This document shows, piece after piece, positions 61,938 to 64,000 of a stretch of DNA of 64,000 nucleotides. Position 1 is the stretch's first letter; each line of letters starts with the position of its first letter. The translations under genes and the position numbers were made by a program. This DNA is from Serratia marcescens subsp. marcescens ATCC 13880 (lineage in GTDB: Bacteria > Pseudomonadota > Gammaproteobacteria > Enterobacterales > Enterobacteriaceae), in NCBI RefSeq assembly GCF_017299535.1, contig NZ_CP071238.1:806001-870000 (forward strand). Reading direction: 5' to 3'. A model generated the notes under the pieces. The model was given only the letters and a program-made list of their open reading frames with translations. It was not told the DNA's origin and ran no database searches.

Positions 61938-62354
61938 TCCTCTTCACCGGCTCTCGCGTTCGGCTGGCAGCAGCCGAATCAAGCTTGAACTATTTTTATT
62001 CCCTCGCCGTTTGTTCAGGCGCAAATAACCCCTTAAATTCTCAGCGAGTTCATAACTTGCTGTTTATAATTGCTATTTGAGTATTTATTGCGAATATTCC
62101 GAGTTTTTATCGGTTATTTGAGAGCCTGGTCACACTATTTTTTTGTGCGAAATGTGAAGGGGGTCAATCCATCAGGTCAATGAGAGACGGTTATGTCTCC
62201 TCCTGGCTTACCGATCCGTTTTTCATGCTCCGTATACTGTCCGTAACCAGGGCAACGTGACGGAAATTTTCATAAGGAATGTGCGTGAAGCAATCGTGAT
62301 TGCATCTGGCATACAAATAACACGGGGTTTTTTTGATTATCTGAGGTGCTTGGT
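61938..62354 (+). other. lysR-chbB intergenic region (chb promoter region)
   Basis: 417 bases without a gene. TTCGGCTG-GCAG-CAGCCGAA (61959-61978) is a perfect hairpin, likely ending the LysR transcript. Further on are AT-rich DNA, a CRP-like site (62150-62171), GAGAC...GTCTC (62184-62199), TATACT (62233-62238) and the palindrome GCAATC-GT-GATTGC (62290-62303), followed by a long leader to chbB. Confidence 0.55.
62150..62171 (+). promoter_or_regulatory. Candidate CRP site upstream of chbB
   Basis: The left half AAATGTGA matches the CRP consensus at all eight positions. After six bases the right half TCAATCCA is degenerate (TCA retained). The centre is about 82 bases before a TSS predicted from TATACT at 62233, a spacing used by class I CRP promoters. 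CRP control of chb is known in E. coli. Confidence 0.45.
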
Positions 62355-62672
62355 ATGGAAAAGAAAAAAATCTATCTGTTTTGTTCTGCCGGTATGTCCA
62401 CTTCCCTGTTGGTATCAAAAATGAAGGCGCAGGCCGAAAAATATGAAGTGCCGGTGATCATCGCCGCCTATCCGGAAGCGTTGGCCGCAGAGAAGGGCGT
62501 TGAAGCGGATCTGATCCTGCTGGGGCCGCAGATCGCCTACACCTTGCCGGAAGTGCAAAAACAGCTGCCCAATAAACCCGTTGAGGTCATCGATCCGCTG
62601 CTGTACGGCAAGGTCGATGGGCTGGGCGTGCTGAAGGCCGCGGTGGCCGCCATCAAGAAAGCCAATCAATAA
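62355..62672 (+). CDS. chbB: PTS chitobiose/cellobiose EIIB component ChbB
   Basis: A 105-residue cytoplasmic lactose/cellobiose-family EIIB that passes phosphate from EIIA to the incoming disaccharide. The phosphocysteine is Cys10 in [33 protein letters not shown] and a C-terminal [14 protein letters not shown] match the family. The start MEKKKIYLF at 62355 follows GAGGTG. First gene of an operon continuing into chbC. Confidence 0.9.
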   Translation: MEKKKIYLFCSAGMSTSLLVSKMKAQAEKYEVPVIIAAYPEALAAEKGVEADLILLGPQIAYTLPEVQKQLPNKPVEVIDPLLYGKVDGLGVLKAAVAAIKKANQ

Positions 62673-62684
62673 CAGGAGGCCGCC

Positions 62685-64000
62685 GTGAATACCCTCATTG
62701 CCTCGCTCGAGAAGGTTATCCTGCCTTTCGCCGTAAAAATCGGTAAGCAGCCCCACGTCAACGCCATCAAGAATGGCTTTATCCGCCTGATGCCGCTGAC
62801 CTTGACCGGGGCGATGTTCGTGTTGATCAACAACGTGTTTCTGAGCTTCGGCGAAGGATCGTTCTTCTATTCTCTGGGCGTAAGGTTAGATGCCTCTACC
62901 ATAGAGACGCTGAATAGTCTGAAGAGCATCGGCGGCAGCGTTTACAACGGCACGCTGGGGATCATGTCCCTGATGACGCCGTTCTTTATCAGCATGGCGT
63001 TGGCGGAAGAGCGCAAGGTCGATCCGCTCGCTTCGGCGCTGCTGGCGGTGGCGGCCTTTATGACCGTCACGCCGTTCAATGTCGGCGAGGCCTATGCGGT
63101 GGGGGCCAACTGGTTGGGCGGCGCCAACATCATTTCCGGTATGGTGATCGGGCTGGCGGTGGCCGAGATGTTTGCCTTCATCGTGCGGCGCAACTGGGTG
63201 ATTAGCCTGCCGGACAGCGTGCCGGCCTCGGTGTCGCGTTCCTTCTCGGCGCTGATCCCCGGTTTCATCATCCTCTCCATCATGGGGCTTGTGGCGTTCG
63301 CGCTGGCGCACTGGGGCACCAACTTTCACCAGATCATCATGGACGGCATTTCGGCGCCGCTGGCCAAGATGGGCAGCGTGGTGGGCTGGGTGTACGTGCT
63401 GTTCTCCTCGCTGCTGTGGTTCTTTGGGGTGCACGGCTCCATGGCGCTGGCGGCGCTGGACAGCGGCATCATGACGCCGTTCGCGCTGGAAAACGTGGAG
63501 CTGTACAACAAATACGGTTCGGTCGAAGCGGCGGTAGCCGCCGGAAAAGAGTTCCACATGTGGGCGAAACCGTTCGTCGATTCCTACATCTACCTCGGCG
63601 GCACCGGCTCGACGCTGGGCTTGATCATCGCCATCTTCATCGCCTCGCGCCGCGAAGATTACCGCCAGGTCGCCAAACTGGCGACGCCATCCGGCATCTT
63701 CCAGATTAACGAACCGATTCTGTTCGGTTTGCCGGTGATCATGAACCCGGTGATGTTTATTCCGTTCATTCTGGTGCAGCCGGTGCTGACCATTATCACC
63801 TCCCTGGCCTACTACTCCGGGCTGATCCCGCCGATCACCAACATCGCGCCCTGGACCATGCCGGTCGGCCTGGGGGCGTTCTTCAACACCAACGGCAGCA
63901 TCATGGCCATGTTGCTGAGCCTGTTCAACCTGGCGGTCGCCACCGTGATCTATCTGCCGTTCGTGGCGATCTCCAACAAGGCGCAGAGCCAGATCGACGC
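62685..64000 (+). CDS. chbC: PTS chitobiose/cellobiose EIIC permease ChbC, 3-prime end cut by window
   Basis: 438 codons are visible and the frame is open to the window end; the E. coli protein is about 452 residues, so nearly all is present. The start is GTG ([20 protein letters not shown]), six bases after a strong AGGAGG. Multiple TM helices, [43 protein letters not shown] and the substrate-site [25 protein letters not shown] motif identify a lactose/cellobiose EIIC. Substrate N,N-diacetylchitobiose is inferred from similarity to ChbC. Confidence 0.9.
   Translation, partial: MNTLIASLEKVILPFAVKIGKQPHVNAIKNGFIRLMPLTLTGAMFVLINNVFLSFGEGSFFYSLGVRLDASTIETLNSLKSIGGSVYNGTLGIMSLMTPFFISMALAEERKVDPLASALLAVAAFMTVTPFNVGEAYAVGANWLGGANIISGMVIGLAVAEMFAFIVRRNWVISLPDSVPASVSRSFSALIPGFIILSIMGLVAFALAHWGTNFHQIIMDGISAPLAKMGSVVGWVYVLFSSLLWFFGVHGSMALAALDSGIMTPFALENVELYNKYGSVEAAVAAGKEFHMWAKPFVDSYIYLGGTGSTLGLIIAIFIASRREDYRQVAKLATPSGIFQINEPILFGLPVIMNPVMFIPFILVQPVLTIITSLAYYSGLIPPITNIAPWTMPVGLGAFFNTNGSIMAMLLSLFNLAVATVIYLPFVAISNKAQSQID

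Overview
The window looks like chromosomal DNA of a high-GC member of the Enterobacterales, most likely Serratia (S. marcescens group). This rests on close protein similarity to E. coli core genes, GC-rich codon use, cysG placed ahead of cysDNC, and a hut-type histidine catabolism cluster. It is a judgement from remembered family sequences; no database search was run. No rRNA, tRNA, insertion sequence, prophage or CRISPR array was seen.

Layout. 1-4.5 kb: type IV pilin/assembly genes (hofC fragment, hofB, ppdD), nadC, ampD-ampE. 4.5-13.5 kb: hemL, clcA, erpA, the yadS-btuF-mtnN operon, dgt and degP with a near-consensus sigma-E promoter. 13.5-24.2 kb: barA, then rlmD-relA-mazG-pyrG-eno in the order known from E. 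coli. 24.2-33.8 kb: an accessory catabolic block between eno and queE. It holds a sulfide:quinone-reductase-like flavoprotein, a DUF1641 protein and methionine gamma-lyase, then on the minus strand a histidine-utilisation set (hutU-hutH-permease) and an MFS transporter. 34-46 kb: queE and queD, then the assimilatory sulfate genes cysJIH, iap, cysG-cysD-cysN-cysC and ygbE. 46-48.5 kb: an inserted polar amino-acid ABC transporter. 48.9-55.2 kb: the conserved ftsB-ispD-ispF-truD-surE-pcm-nlpD-rpoS series, then convergent mutS. 58-62 kb: an uncharacterised beta-propeller/aldo-keto reductase/SDR operon with a divergent LysR regulator. 62.3 kb to the end: the start of a chitobiose/cellobiose PTS operon (chbB, partial chbC).

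How it fits together. The cys genes form a nearly complete route from sulfate to sulfide, including siroheme synthesis for CysI. In the same window, methionine gamma-lyase can release methanethiol or H2S, and it sits beside a flavoprotein of the sulfide-oxidising family, which suggests a thiol/sulfide catabolic module. HutH and HutU carry out the first two steps of histidine breakdown. Their promoter and that of the nearby MFS transporter share an almost identical TGTA-N2-TACA element, which suggests one HutC-type regulon. The most interesting candidates are this methionine gamma-lyase/SQR-like/DUF1641 module, the putative hut-linked MFS transporter, and the unassigned SDR/AKR/propeller operon.
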